From contig MU631494.1 in the NCBI GenBank assembly GCA_026770615.1, forward strand, positions 143,663 through 157,242: 13,580 bases of DNA, given 5' to 3'. This document shows, piece after piece, positions 6,395 to 13,580 of the stretch (position 1 is its first letter; every line of letters starts with the position of its first letter). The stretch is from Pavlovales sp. CCMP2436 (lineage: Eukaryota > Haptophyta > Pavlovophyceae > Pavlovales). Position numbers and translations under genes: made by a program. The notes under the pieces are model-generated. The model had not been told where the DNA came from. It saw only the letters and a program-made list of their open reading frames with translations, and searched no databases.

Positions 6395-7096
6395 TTAGAA
6401 TAGCATGGACGCCTTGCGGATCCAGCCACCGATCGCCACTGACATGTCTTTTGCATCACAGACGCGGTTTGTCTCGGGCGTGTAGACGATCCATGGCGTG
6501 TAACGGTCGTCGCGGTGCGCCTTGGGCGAGCGCGCAAAGGGAGCGCGAATGACGCGCGTCATCGAAGTGGATTCATCCAGAGTCAAATACGACTCGAGCA
6601 TCGGGATGGATCCTTTGAGCCTCTCGGTGCACAAGCCGCGTAGGTCCGTCAGCTGCAGTTCGCCCATACGGTGGTCGAGGAACACGTGCGCGCGGTTCCC
6701 ACCCTGCGAGCTCTTGAATGCGGAGACCTCGCAATTAAACTTCTGGCCGATCTTCTCGATGAAGGCGGACATGGTGACCTTGTCCAGCACGGTGGCGCCG
6801 TCGGGTTCGTGGTCGATCTCGAGGTGCGCTTTGAGCGTCGGACCGGGGAACATCTCGGTCAGATAGGCGCGGTCCGTGTCCTGGCACGTGTCGTCGGGCG
6901 GCCAGACGGAGTCGAAGATGAAGCGCGCGTTGTTGCGTGTGACAGCGACCTTGGGGCGGTTGAAGTCGAGGAGCTTGGGCGGCGAGGCGACTTTGAGGCT
7001 GTCCTTGAAGCGGAGGGTGGCATGTTGTGGGTCTGGTTTCAGAGCCTTGGATTTCAATAGCCTCGTGATGTTAAGAGCCTCAGGTTTAATGTTCAT
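6395..7096 (-). CDS. Intact 233-residue protein of unknown family (copy 1)
   Basis: The best-preserved gene in the window: ATG at 7096, TAA at 6395, no introns, with very strong preference for C/G-ending codons although both flanks are AT-rich. The product has no signal peptide or membrane segment. Features visible by comparison with the second copy: a Lys-rich N-terminus (residues about 1-50), then YLTEMFPGPTLKAHLEIDHE (about 98-117), KVTMSAFIEK, FNCEVSAFKSSQGGNRAHVF (about 139-158), RVIRAPFARSPKAH, TPWIVYTPE, and a conserved C-terminal GGWIRKASM. The charged EIDHE and GGNRAHV segments are the best candidates for functional residues. I recognise no family. Lack of introns beside split genes would fit a retroposed, viral or transposon-borne origin, but nothing proves it. 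Confidence 0.85.
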   Translation of the reverse strand: MNIKPEALNITRLLKSKALKPDPQHATLRFKDSLKVASPPKLLDFNRPKVAVTRNNARFIFDSVWPPDDTCQDTDRAYLTEMFPGPTLKAHLEIDHEPDGATVLDKVTMSAFIEKIGQKFNCEVSAFKSSQGGNRAHVFLDHRMGELQLTDLRGLCTERLKGSIPMLESYLTLDESTSMTRVIRAPFARSPKAHRDDRYTPWIVYTPETNRVCDAKDMSVAIGGWIRKASMLF

Positions 7097-7206
7097 TTAA
7101 AATTAGTAAAAAAACTTTAATACATCTGTTTCATCGCGATGCGAAGGACAAAGCATGTTATGCCTAGTACAGTGGTTATATGACAGAAGAGAGCAATATT
7201 CTGAGT

Positions 7207-7355
7207 CGGTGTCACAGCATCTCATCTCGTAACATTGGGTGGATGTCCATTAACCCACCTGTTCTTGAAAAAACAGGACAATTGGAAATGCGGATAACAT
7301 ACAGACAATGCTCAAAATTACATACTAACAATAGATGTCACGTCGTCTCGCCCCA
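7207..7355. repeat. 3'-flank module, copy R1 (no gene attached)
   Basis: Aligns with 7539-7685: shared blocks ggtgtcacagcatctc, ggatgtccattaacccacct, ttcttgaaaaaaca, gacaatgctyaaaattaca and atgtcacg. Roughly three quarters identical by eye. R2 runs straight into the 3' end of the pseudogene, whereas R1 is not followed by coding sequence, so R1 is a relic of another duplication. Confidence 0.75.
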
Positions 7356-7538
7356 ACGACATATGACACTGGAGCCGAGTAGTTCCTGGTTGATAACTGA
7401 TAACTGATTCGGCCTATGAGGGTCCTAGAGCCACCTAGAAATCTACGTAGAAAACGTCCTGAGAAACGGGATATTGAAACTGATATTCAGAACTGATTCT
7501 TGCGAGAAGTCTCGCCTATGTGACCACCAAACGCGTTG

Positions 7539-7685
7539 GTGTCACAGCATCTCCCTCATGACTTCGAATGGATGTCCATTAACCCACCTATTCTTGAAAA
7601 AACACGACAATTCGAATTACTGTACATACAAGACAATGCTTAAAATTACATCAACATTTCATGTCACGACGTCTTTTCCGTAGCG
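7539..7685. repeat. 3'-flank module, copy R2
   Basis: Partner of 7207-7355. It adjoins the 3' end of the frameshifted paralogue. A weaker match (acaattcgtgtcacgc...tgtaattcg, 6354-6387) sits at the same place beside the intact copy, so gene and 3' flank were duplicated together. Confidence 0.75.
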
Positions 7686-7718
7686 TGATTCGACATTGCA
7701 ATTCGACGTAACCGCGTC

Positions 7719-8355
7719 TCAGCGCATGGACGCGGTGCGGATCCAGCCGCCGACCGTCATACCTTTGTATTGCGGACGCTCTCCTTGCCAGGCCCGTAGA
7801 CGATCCACGGCTCGTACCAGTCGGAGGTGCGCCTTGGGCGAGCGCGCAACGGCCGAGCGAAGGACACGCGTGTAGGCGGTGGAGTCGTCTAGACGGAGAT
7901 GCGCGTCGAGCGTCTCCATGAACGTAATCTGCTTGAACCATTTGGTGCACTGCTCGCGGAGTGTATCCAGCTCCTCCATGTTCCATATGAGGTCGAGGAG
8001 GACGTGCGCGCGATTCCCTCCCGCGAGTTCTTGTATGCGGCCACCTCGCATCCCTTCTTGTCGCCAATTGACGAAAGCCTCCATGACGGTCCGGTCAACA
8101 CCGTGTTGCTCTTGGGTACGTGGTCGATCTCGAGATGCATCTTGAGCCTCCGCCCGGGAAAGCACTCGGCCAGGTAGATGCGGTTGGTACCCCGCGCGCG
8201 TTGACCGTGAAGAGCATGGCGTAGACGAAGCTGCTGTTCGAGCCCGGGATGTTGAGGCGAGACGCGGTATAGGCGCCCATCGCCGTCCCCAGGCTGATGC
8301 GCGTGTAGTGTGTGCAGCTCTCGGGCTTGGGCGCGAAGTGGTTCTTCAGCAACTA
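7719..8355 (-). pseudogene. Frameshifted paralogue of the 233-residue protein (copy 2)
   Basis: Pieces in three minus-strand frames follow the order of copy 1: NSSFVYAMLF (about 8240), then NRIYLAECFPGRRLKMHLEI (about 8185), VMEAFVNWR, KKGCEVAAYKNS, GGNRAHVLLDLIWNMEELDT, RVLRSAVARSPKAH, YEPWIVYGPG and a final GGWIRTASMR ending in TGA at 7719. At least five frame changes are needed, so no full-length product is possible. Identity to copy 1 is roughly 45% in the aligned parts, so the copies diverged long before or alongside inactivation. The N-terminal part (LLKNHFAPKPESCTHYTRIS) differs strongly from copy 1. G/C third-position bias is still visible. Confidence 0.85.
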
Positions 8356-8448
8356 GGTCAGGGCGCACTATGTCGCCGATGAGGATCTTGCGAAATCCTC
8401 CCGACGTTTCATAACTTTAATAAACGGGAATATATGTATGATAGGGAT

Positions 8449-8604
8449 TCAAGCTGGCGTCTGACTGTTCTGAATGTTGTGCTGGTCTGTGCGCTGCGTC
8501 GCCCATTGCCTGCGGCGTGCCTTAGTCGGCTGCGCTGGCTTGGGCGCCACCGCGCGTGCCGATGGATCTCCGGTAGTGTATACATACATTGAATTCATGA
8601 ACAT
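8449..8604 (-). CDS. Small 51-residue ORF or last exon
   Basis: Minus-strand ATG 8604 to TGA 8449. The product reads MFMNSMYVYTTGDPSARAVA, then a basic Pro/Lys/Arg stretch (PKPAQPTKARRRQW) and a polar tail ending NSQTPA. C/G-ending codons occur in the GC-rich middle. The frame is also open a little upstream, to a TAA before HYSFSATPS, so it could be a terminal exon using CTACAG as acceptor. The DNA for the last six residues and stop recurs as a 22-bp sequence at 2888-2909. No homologue recognised. Confidence 0.35.
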   Translation of the reverse strand: MFMNSMYVYTTGDPSARAVAPKPAQPTKARRRQWATQRTDQHNIQNSQTPA

Positions 8605-8924
8605 TGAGGGTGTCGCGGAGAAGCTGTAGTGTTAAAAAGCGGAGCCTCGTTTTTGCATTGTTTGTATGCTATGAAAGCAAATGTACGCATTGTTGTATGT
8701 AATTTGCTAAGAAGCTCAGTCTCAAACTCAAAATTCACCCTTCTTATTGCCCACGATCCCCTGTATACGGCCAGTATTATGGAAATTTGAAGATATGTTT
8801 AGGCGTAAAATTGAGCTGGGAACAACTTCGGTAATATATTAGCGGCTCAGCATGGTTCAACAGGTGTTGCTGAGTCACTGGCTTGGTCGACGTCAGGCTG
8901 AGGTCGAGCGATCGACCCAAACCC
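8605..8924. other. Intergenic, nothing recognised
   Basis: Mixed-composition DNA with no convincing open frame, repeat or RNA structure. Confidence 0.5.
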
Positions 8925-9221
8925 TCATGCACCAGCACTCACACCAAAGAGTGTGAGTGTGTGCGCCCCGGCCCCCACGCCCCGCCTCGGCCGCGCCTCG
9001 GCCGCCGCAGCCCTGCCGTGGCGGCCGCAGGAAGCAGCATCGTCTTCGTAGCCTTGGTAGCCTTGAGCGGCGTCTCCGTGTGCGGCCCGCCGCCGCGCGC
9101 AGCAGCGCCCTCCGCAAGCGCGCGACGCACATCCACTTAGGGACACGAGCGAGACGGGTGGTCGAGAGGTGCCAGCGAGTACCTCAAGTGAACAGCATCG
9201 CGAGGCTGCGAGCGCGCACAC
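8925..9221 (-). other. GC-rich block with ambiguous frames; 9-bp hairpin
   Basis: Several overlapping frames are open on both strands. The minus-strand readings (MDVRRALAEGAAARGGGPHT from 9136, or an Ala/Arg-rich frame from 9221) contain a KATKATK repeat but give low-complexity products. A perfect 9-bp inverted repeat (CACTCACAC 8936-8944, GTGTGAGTG 8951-8959, 6-nt loop) lies at the lower edge, overlapping a donor-like GTGAGT on the minus strand. It may hold an exon; I cannot choose a frame. Confidence 0.25.
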
Positions 9222-9243
9222 TACACTACAATTTCGTTAATAC

Positions 9244-9384
9244 GGTTTGACATCTGATTCTATCAGGAAGTACGTGAAAATTGCCTCAGAAGTGAGGGTG
9301 GTATTTTCACTTCGTGAGAGACATACGTCCCCTCACTTTGGAGGCGATATTCTTAGCATTCCCTTAGGAATCAGGTGTCAAGCC
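9244..9384. mobile_element. MITE-like foldback element, about 141 bp
   Basis: Terminal inverted repeats GGTTTGACATCTGATTC (left) and its imperfect complement GAATCAGGTGTCAAGCC (right) extend inward to about 55 bp per arm. Matching blocks include GGAA, GCCTC and AAGTGAGGG. The centre has a small TCAC-TTC-GTGA hairpin. There is no coding capacity. The word AATAC occurs just outside both ends (immediately at left, 2 bp away at right), a weak hint of a target duplication. Confidence 0.65.
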
Positions 9385-9766
9385 GCAATACCAAAGTTGT
9401 TCCCCGTCGAATTCTGCGTCTAGCGGCATCTTCAAGGTTTGATAAATTAGCTCGAAAATCTCGGCCGATTCTGCTTTTTACTGCTTTTCACTGTGCACCG
9501 AGGGCCGGCTTCAGCAGTAGTGACCCAGCCTGTTTTCTTTTCAATATTTTTAATTCGGGCACTCTCCCACATTTTATTTTGAACAGGGATAGCATACATA
9601 CACAAGCAGACGCGATCGGAAAATCAAACATTCCGGTGAGGGCAGGGGTAGAGATACAATTTTAGAATGACGTGTCCTTATGACAGCTCGCCTAGAGACA
9701 ACGATTTTTTCAGCCCGAAGTCTCAATCGCCTCCCCGGCGCTCAACCAAACGCCGGAAAGAGAAGT
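9385..9766. other. Intergenic, no gene supported
   Basis: A plus-strand frame (9375-9665) is open, but it starts inside the MITE and has no coding-like codon bias. Nothing else is recognisable before the SINE-like element. Confidence 0.5.
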
Positions 9767-9885
9767 GCGGGGCCAAACCGACTTAACCAAAGGGTGCCCA
9801 CCTAAAGGGGTCAAAGGCGTAAAGCACCAAGAATTAAACTCCGGACCTTGACCCCAAAAGGCTGGGGTCCTGACCCATTAGACTA
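9767..9885 (-). mobile_element. SINE-like element 3 (tRNA-like head, shared module)
   Basis: On the minus strand: A box TAGTCTAATGGG (9885-9874), a hairpin in the anticodon-arm position (GACCCC...GGGGTC, 8-nt loop), and B box GGTCCGGAGTTTA (9847-9835), 38 nt between box starts. A block at 9810-9767 (CCCCTTTAGGTGGGC...GGTTTGGCCCCGC) matches 1509-1462 in element 1, but here it lies 3' of the tRNA-like head rather than 5'. The loop size and arms are not those of a working tRNA. Confidence 0.55.
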
Positions 9886-10005
9886 GGAAAGAGGGAGTTG
9901 GGTTCACCAGTGAAATCATGCTTGTCCGACCGACCGCTTTTCAAAATTTATTTTTGTATTCATCAGGCTTAATATTTGAATCGCGCGAATTTCGATTTAA
10001 ACAAG

Positions 10006-10278
10006 ATGGCAGACCCCAGCGTAGAGCCGCAGATCGCCGCCTCTCACCGCTCCCTGAAAGGCGGGGGAGGCGGCGATTCGGCCGGCCGACAGGCGCACCC
10101 AGCGGTGGATCCGCGCGCGCAGCCGCACTCCAAACCCGCGAATCGACACGCCTCGGCGCCGCGAACGCCTCCATCGCCACTGCGCGAAGACCGCCAAGCG
10201 CGGGCAACTTCGCACAGTAACGAGTTAAACTGTGCCGCACTGTGTCACACTGTGTCACATAACATCGCCCGACTGTAG
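10006..10278 (+). CDS. Candidate 90-residue protein or first exon
   Basis: Plus-strand ATG at 10006 in a strong context (AACAAG ATG G), preceded by AT-rich DNA with a gcgcgaatttcg word. The product starts MADPSVEPQIAASHRSLKGG, then is Gly/Asp-, Pro- and Arg-rich and probably disordered, to TAG at 10276. The last 25 or so codons run into a short CTGTGTCACA repeat (10238-10258) and look non-coding, so an intron may begin earlier; no clear donor was found. The minus strand is also open here. No family recognised. Confidence 0.35.
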   Translation: MADPSVEPQIAASHRSLKGGGGGDSAGRQAHPAVDPRAQPHSKPANRHASAPRTPPSPLREDRQARATSHSNELNCAALCHTVSHNIARL

Positions 10279-10322
10279 TGGCGCCCATTTGCTATTTTGT
10301 ATTTAATTTAGTACTCCTACAC

Positions 10323-11193
10323 AGAAGAAATGCTTTGACGTATCCAGTGGGTGCGCTGACTTTCCCGCCCGATCTTAGTCATTCGTATCCAAACAGGCTT
10401 CGAAATCGTATCCCAACCGAAAATCGTATCCACACGCGCCTTTAGGAATAACGTATCCAAAAAGGCTTCAAATCTGTATCTCAAACGAAAATCGTACCCA
10501 CACGCGCAAATCGGAAAATCGTATTCGCAAAATCGCACAAATGTATTTAGCGATAAAACGTACCCCACAGGTGCTCTCACGAACACAGTATGTAGTGATC
10601 GGGAATCGTACACACGCCACGCCTTATCGTATCCCAGAGACCAGAGCGCGGTTCACGCGGCCGAGCGCGAGCGCCGTGCTCCGCATGCTGCGCGCCACCG
10701 GGAGCGGTGTGCTCGGCGCGGCGGTGCTTATCCACGCGCAGACGCGCGAGCCGAATTTGACGATGCCCAGGCGCAAAACCCCTCCGCCCGGCGTGGCGCC
10801 CCCCGCCCAGCGGCCGCACAACGACGCGGGCGCCGGCCCGAGCGCATCCGGGCTTGCGCAGCTCGCGCCGGGGCAGATCCCGTCGGCGTTCCAAAGGGCG
10901 ACGATGACGCTCGAGCAGCTCCGGACTCATGCAGCCACCTCCGCGCCGCGGCAGCAGTCCAGCCTGCTTAAGCCGCCGACACCCGGACTCAAGTGCGCAG
11001 AATGGAATCCGAGTTGGTTCATGGGCGACTTCGCGCTCGCGCAGTCGAACGTCTGGTCGGCGGTGTGGCCGGAGGTGAACGACGCAGAGTTCCAGGCAAG
11101 CTTCGAGGCCGAGCGGACGCGCACGCTTCAGAGCGCGCCTGGCTGCGTGCTCCCGCCCCACCTGCGCATGCCGCTCGCAGCTCTGCAGGCTGG
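10323..11193. repeat. Left arm of the inverted repeat
   Basis: About 870 bp. It pairs with 12211-13162 in reverse orientation. The outer 310 bp are the GTATCC-motif region and the inner part is the coding copy. Identity looks very high (about 95% by eye) around 10660-10810. The right arm differs by a 72-bp deletion relative to 10951-11023 and by unrelated sequence opposite 10830-10900. Confidence 0.8.
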
Positions 11194-11572
11194 GCCGCGC
11201 CGTCTGTTCTGCGGCTAGCACATGCTGAACCTGCTGGACAAGAGGAAGGGGGAGCTCTTTGAGGACAGCACCCAGTATTTGGCGCGTGTCAAGTCTGACG
11301 TCGACTGCTATTGCAAGCGCATCGCCTTCTCCGCAGTCGCCAGCCGCGTGTTTGATGCGATGAACCTCAAAATTCGTACAGAATACAAGGAGCCGCGCGT
11401 GGCAGATTTCCTACAAGGGTTCCGCGAGCTGCCGCTGTCGTACGTGCTGGTCAACGAGAACTGTGCAGGTGGAATGGCCGACTACAACCTCAACCTTGAG
11501 GGCTGGAATGACGACCTGATGCAAACGCTGAGCCGCTGTATATGTAAAATTAAATGGTTTCATAAAATGTAA
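10685..11572 (+). pseudogene. Unknown gene in the left arm, with one in-frame TAG
   Basis: One plus-strand frame runs from ATG 10685 (alternative ATG 10763, MPRRKTPPPGVAPP) to TAA 11570, interrupted only by TAG at 11216-11218. Before the TAG it is a Pro/Ala-rich linker, then WNPSWFMGDFALAQSNVWSA, EVNDAEFQASFEAERTRTLQ and PPHLRMPLAALQ. After it, MLNLLDKRKGELFEDSTQYL, RVKSDVDCYCKRIAFSAVAS, FLQGFRELPLSYVLVNENCA. Codon bias is strong on both sides, so the TAG probably broke a single gene recently or lies in a small unspliced intron. The last 12 codons are AT-rich and a donor-like GCT|GTATATGT at 11536 suggests a further intron. The 10541 ATG lies in the repeat and is unlikely. Family unknown. Confidence 0.6.
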
Positions 11573-12210
11573 TGTATATATATATAAATATTATACCTAA
11601 TAGTAATGTGGTTATTAGTGACACAGATAAGTTACAGTCGGTCAGTCCGCTGGCTGCGACTCAACAACGCTTATTAACGGCCTGTAAGACTGTAATTGGC
11701 CTAGGTTATTTGGCGAGTCGTCTATAGGCTGCAGCGTCAGCCTCGCCTGAAGCTCGGGGTCGAAATCCGAATTTGTGGCCAGTCCGGGGGGAAATGGCGA
11801 AAAAGTCCAGTGAAAATCCCTCGGAGTAACTCTTACTCACGAACCGGGTTGGGCACAGGGATGCCGCCCCATTCATGAATCTGCATTTAACTCCTCAGTG
11901 CCCCATCGGGAACCATGACTTTCTTATCGCTTCCGAGCGCTGAGAATCGGAAATGTTAGTTACCTTTAACATGCTGTCGACCCCATATGCACTCGAGAGG
12001 CACACGAGGTGGGCTACGACCGTCGAGAAGGGCTCTGTTTGACAACAGCTATTGGTACTTAGCGCGCAGGGGCAAAGAATGTCTACTACTTCCTCCCGCC
12101 CACAACTTTTCCCCCTCTCCAGTGCGGAATCGCGCCACTAATTTAGATTTCGACACCTCGCCTAACCATTCTTGCGCGCCGCAACCGTCTTGGACCATCT
12201 CCCACATGGG
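11573..12210. other. Central spacer of the foldback element
   Basis: Unique sequence between the arms, starting with an (AT)n run (11574-11590). No gene found. The words nearest a known sequence are a few 28S-rRNA-like ones near 11820, not enough to call. Confidence 0.5.
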
Positions 12211-12805
12211 ATGGCGCGGCCTGCAGTACTGCGAGCGGCATGCGCAGGTGGGGCTGGAGCGGGTCGTCGTGCGTGCACTGAAGCGCGCGTGTCTGCTCGG
12301 CCTCGAAGCTCGCCTGGCACTCCGCGTCGTCCACCTCTAGCCACACCGCCGACCAGGCGTTCGACTGCGCGGTCGCGAAGTCGGGACTGCTGCCGCGCCG
12401 CGGAAGTGGCGGCGTGAGCCCGGAGCTGCTCAGTCGTGCAACCCCGGCGTGTCGCACTCGGGACCACGCGTTCGGCCGCGGGCGGCGGCGAGGCGGCGGA
12501 GGCGGCGAACGCAACGCCACGGCCTCGCCAAGGGGCGCGGCTCTGCCGACGCGCCTTGACGTCGCGCCTCGACGTCCACCAGCGCGAACAACTTGGCCTC
12601 CCTCGCGGTGTCCCGCCCATCTGACGACGGAGCAACTTCACGCTCGAGCCGGCGCGTCGTTGCGCGGCCGCAGGGCGGGGGGCGCCACGCCGGGCGGAGG
12701 GGTGTCGCGCCTGGGCATCGCCGAGTTCGGCTCGCGCGTCTGCGCGTGGATAAGCACCGCCGCGCCGAGCACACCGCTCCCGGTGGCGCACAGCATGCGA
12801 AGCAT
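12211..12805 (-). pseudogene. Decayed inverted copy of the left-arm gene
   Basis: Minus-strand ATG at 12805 (MLRMLCATGSGVLGAAVLIH) is nearly identical to the left-arm start, followed by MPRRDTPPPGVAPPALRPRN. The frame then breaks. Homologous pieces resume in other frames: TEQLRAHAATSAARQQS and SNAWSAVWLEVDDAECQASF, then PHLRMPLAVLQ near 12230. Relative to the left copy it has a 72-bp deletion, an unrelated or expanded stretch (about 12440-12630) and several frameshifts. Homology stops at about 12211, inside the gene. Confidence 0.75.
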
Positions 12806-13162
12806 GGCGCTCGCGCTCGGCCGCGTGAACCGCGCCCTGGTCTCTGGGATACGATTTTTAGGCGTGGCGTGTGTACGATTCCCGATCACTACATACTGTG
12901 TACGTGAGAGCACCTGTGGGGTACGTTTTATCGCTAAATACATTTGTGCGAGTTTGCAGATACGATTTTCGGAGCTGCGCGTGTGGGTACGATTTTTGTT
13001 GAGATACAGATTTGAAGCCTTTTTGGATACGTTATTCCAAACGGCGCGTGTGGATACGATTTTCGGTTGGGATACGATTTTGAAGCCTGTTTGGATACGA
13101 ACTGACTAAGATCGGGCGAGAACGTCAACGCACCCACAGGATACGTCAGCGAATTTCTTCGG
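12211..13162. repeat. Right arm of the inverted repeat
   Basis: Reverse complement of 10323-11193, about 950 bp. Its outer 300 bp also align with repeat A (5537-5795) in direct orientation, so at least two elements of this family have been in the region. Confidence 0.8.
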
Positions 13163-13170
13163 TCCTACAC

Positions 13171-13466
13171 CTTGATAGACGACAGTAAAACAATGTTTCG
13201 TTTGCGCATTGTTGCCCGCCGCAGGCGCCAATTTTGTTGGTACTTTATGCACGATAACTTAGTCAATTTTTGTGCGTTTTGGCGACGATGTCAGAAGCCG
13301 AGGATAGCAAGGCGAGTGAGGATGTAGACAAGCTGCCGATGCGCTAAAGTGGACGGGGTTTACTATCCTTTCCAGTCGTTCGATAGCTCACGGCGGTCCC
13401 ACCACTGGGCTGAAGGGTATTAGATACATATATCCCCGCGCTGCGGCCAGAGCCCTGCACGCGCAC
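13171..13466. other. Flank of the element with a very short ORF
   Basis: One feature only: ATG at 13288 opens a 19-codon acidic frame (MSEAEDSKASEDVDKLPMR) closed by TAA at 13345. It resembles a disordered N-terminus, so it could be a first exon if splicing occurs before the stop, but no good donor is visible. Confidence 0.2.
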
Positions 13467-13507
13467 ATGAGTTCTCGACATTCAAAACCACCTCGCTTCC
13501 CAGCGAT

Positions 13508-13580
13508 ATGTCACCGCTGGGATCACCAATGGACTCGCTTGCTCGCGCACTGTCGGGCGGCCCCGCGTTGCGCAGCGACT
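13508..13580 (+). CDS. Possible CDS start, cut by the window edge
   Basis: ATG at 13508 followed by MSPLGSPMDSLARALSGGPA, open to the end of the window with C/G-ending codons. The same frame is open upstream from a TAG near 13420. A second frame from ATG 13467 (MSSRHSKPPRFP) is also open to the edge. A 7-bp hairpin (CCCAGCG/CGCTGGG, 13499-13521) covers the start. Too short to decide. Confidence 0.25.
   Translation, partial: MSPLGSPMDSLARALSGGPALRSD

Larger units (their letters stand above)
7097..7718. other. Non-coding spacer between the two paralogues
   Basis: No gene seen. It contains two copies of a roughly 147-bp module (listed separately), plus repeated short words around 7390-7540 (aactgattc, gcctatg). 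The sequence looks like decayed duplicates of paralogue flanks. Confidence 0.6.
10315..13170. mobile_element. Foldback DNA element with 8-bp target duplication
   Basis: TCCTACAC occurs at 10315-10322 and 13163-13170, exactly flanking a 2.84-kb segment (10323-13162) whose two ends are long inverted copies of each other. Both termini read inward GAAGAAAT...TGACGTATCC, followed by about eleven GTATCC-type motifs within 300 bp on the left and a mirrored set on the right, like subterminal transposase-binding repeats. The 8-bp duplication is typical of hAT transposons among others, but no transposase is visible, so this is a non-autonomous element. It carries an unknown gene in each arm, facing inward. 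Confidence 0.8.

Noticed and set aside
6522..7100. Plus-strand frames opposite the 233-residue gene
   Set aside because: Shadow frames caused by strong G/C third-position bias of the minus-strand gene.
9835..9885. A functional tRNA gene
   Set aside because: A and B boxes are present but the anticodon loop has 8 nt, the T arm does not pair properly and there is no acceptor stem; it fits a SINE head better.
10541..10684. Upstream extension of the left-arm ORF (MYLAIKRTPQVLSRTQ)
   Set aside because: This lies in the subterminal repeat; its conservation in the right arm is explained by the inverted repeat itself, not by coding.
11800..11850. 28S rRNA-like words (ctcggagtaactcttactc) resembling an rDNA insertion site
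   Set aside because: Only about a dozen bases agree with the conserved region and the flanks do not match.

Overview
This is nuclear DNA from a eukaryote, most likely a unicellular alga or other protist; I cannot name the lineage. The reasons are split genes with GT...AG introns, AT-rich intergenic DNA alternating sharply with GC-rich coding blocks that prefer C or G at third codon positions, tRNA-derived SINE-like repeats, a MITE-like foldback repeat, a minisatellite and several decayed gene copies. I see no operon, Shine-Dalgarno site, rRNA gene, functional tRNA or CRISPR array. Genes are sparse and much of the window is repeats.

Layout. 200-606: short acidic exon-like modules repeated in tandem with their introns (minus strand). 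607-1550: repeat-rich DNA with a G-rich tract, a 48-bp palindrome and a SINE-like element. 1552-2278: two well-supported exons of a minus-strand gene of unknown function; its intron looks like two nested insertions bounded by direct repeats that contain AGGT. 3157-3984: an aldo/keto reductase (minus) that lacks its N-terminus and carries one TGA at a conserved tryptophan. 4171-5498: GC-rich block with weakly supported minus-strand coding pieces. 5537-5795: one end of a repeat rich in GGATACG motifs. 5796-8604: an intact, intronless 233-residue gene of unknown family (6395-7096, minus), a frameshifted paralogue (7719-8355, minus), three or more decayed copies of their 3' flank, a 23-bp minisatellite and a 51-residue ORF. 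8605-10314: mostly non-coding, with a MITE-like foldback, a SINE-like element and one candidate short CDS. 10315-13170: a 2.84-kb foldback mobile element with long inverted arms and an exact 8-bp target-site duplication; each arm carries an inward-facing copy of the same unknown gene. 13171-13580: two tentative ORF starts, one cut by the window edge.

The genes do not form an evident pathway. The unifying theme is mobility and duplication: repeats sit in introns, flank genes and carry gene copies. The most promising items are the intron with nested AGGT-containing direct repeats (introner-like), the gene-carrying foldback element, and the unknown 233-residue protein family. All statements come from reading the sequence by eye; no database search was possible.
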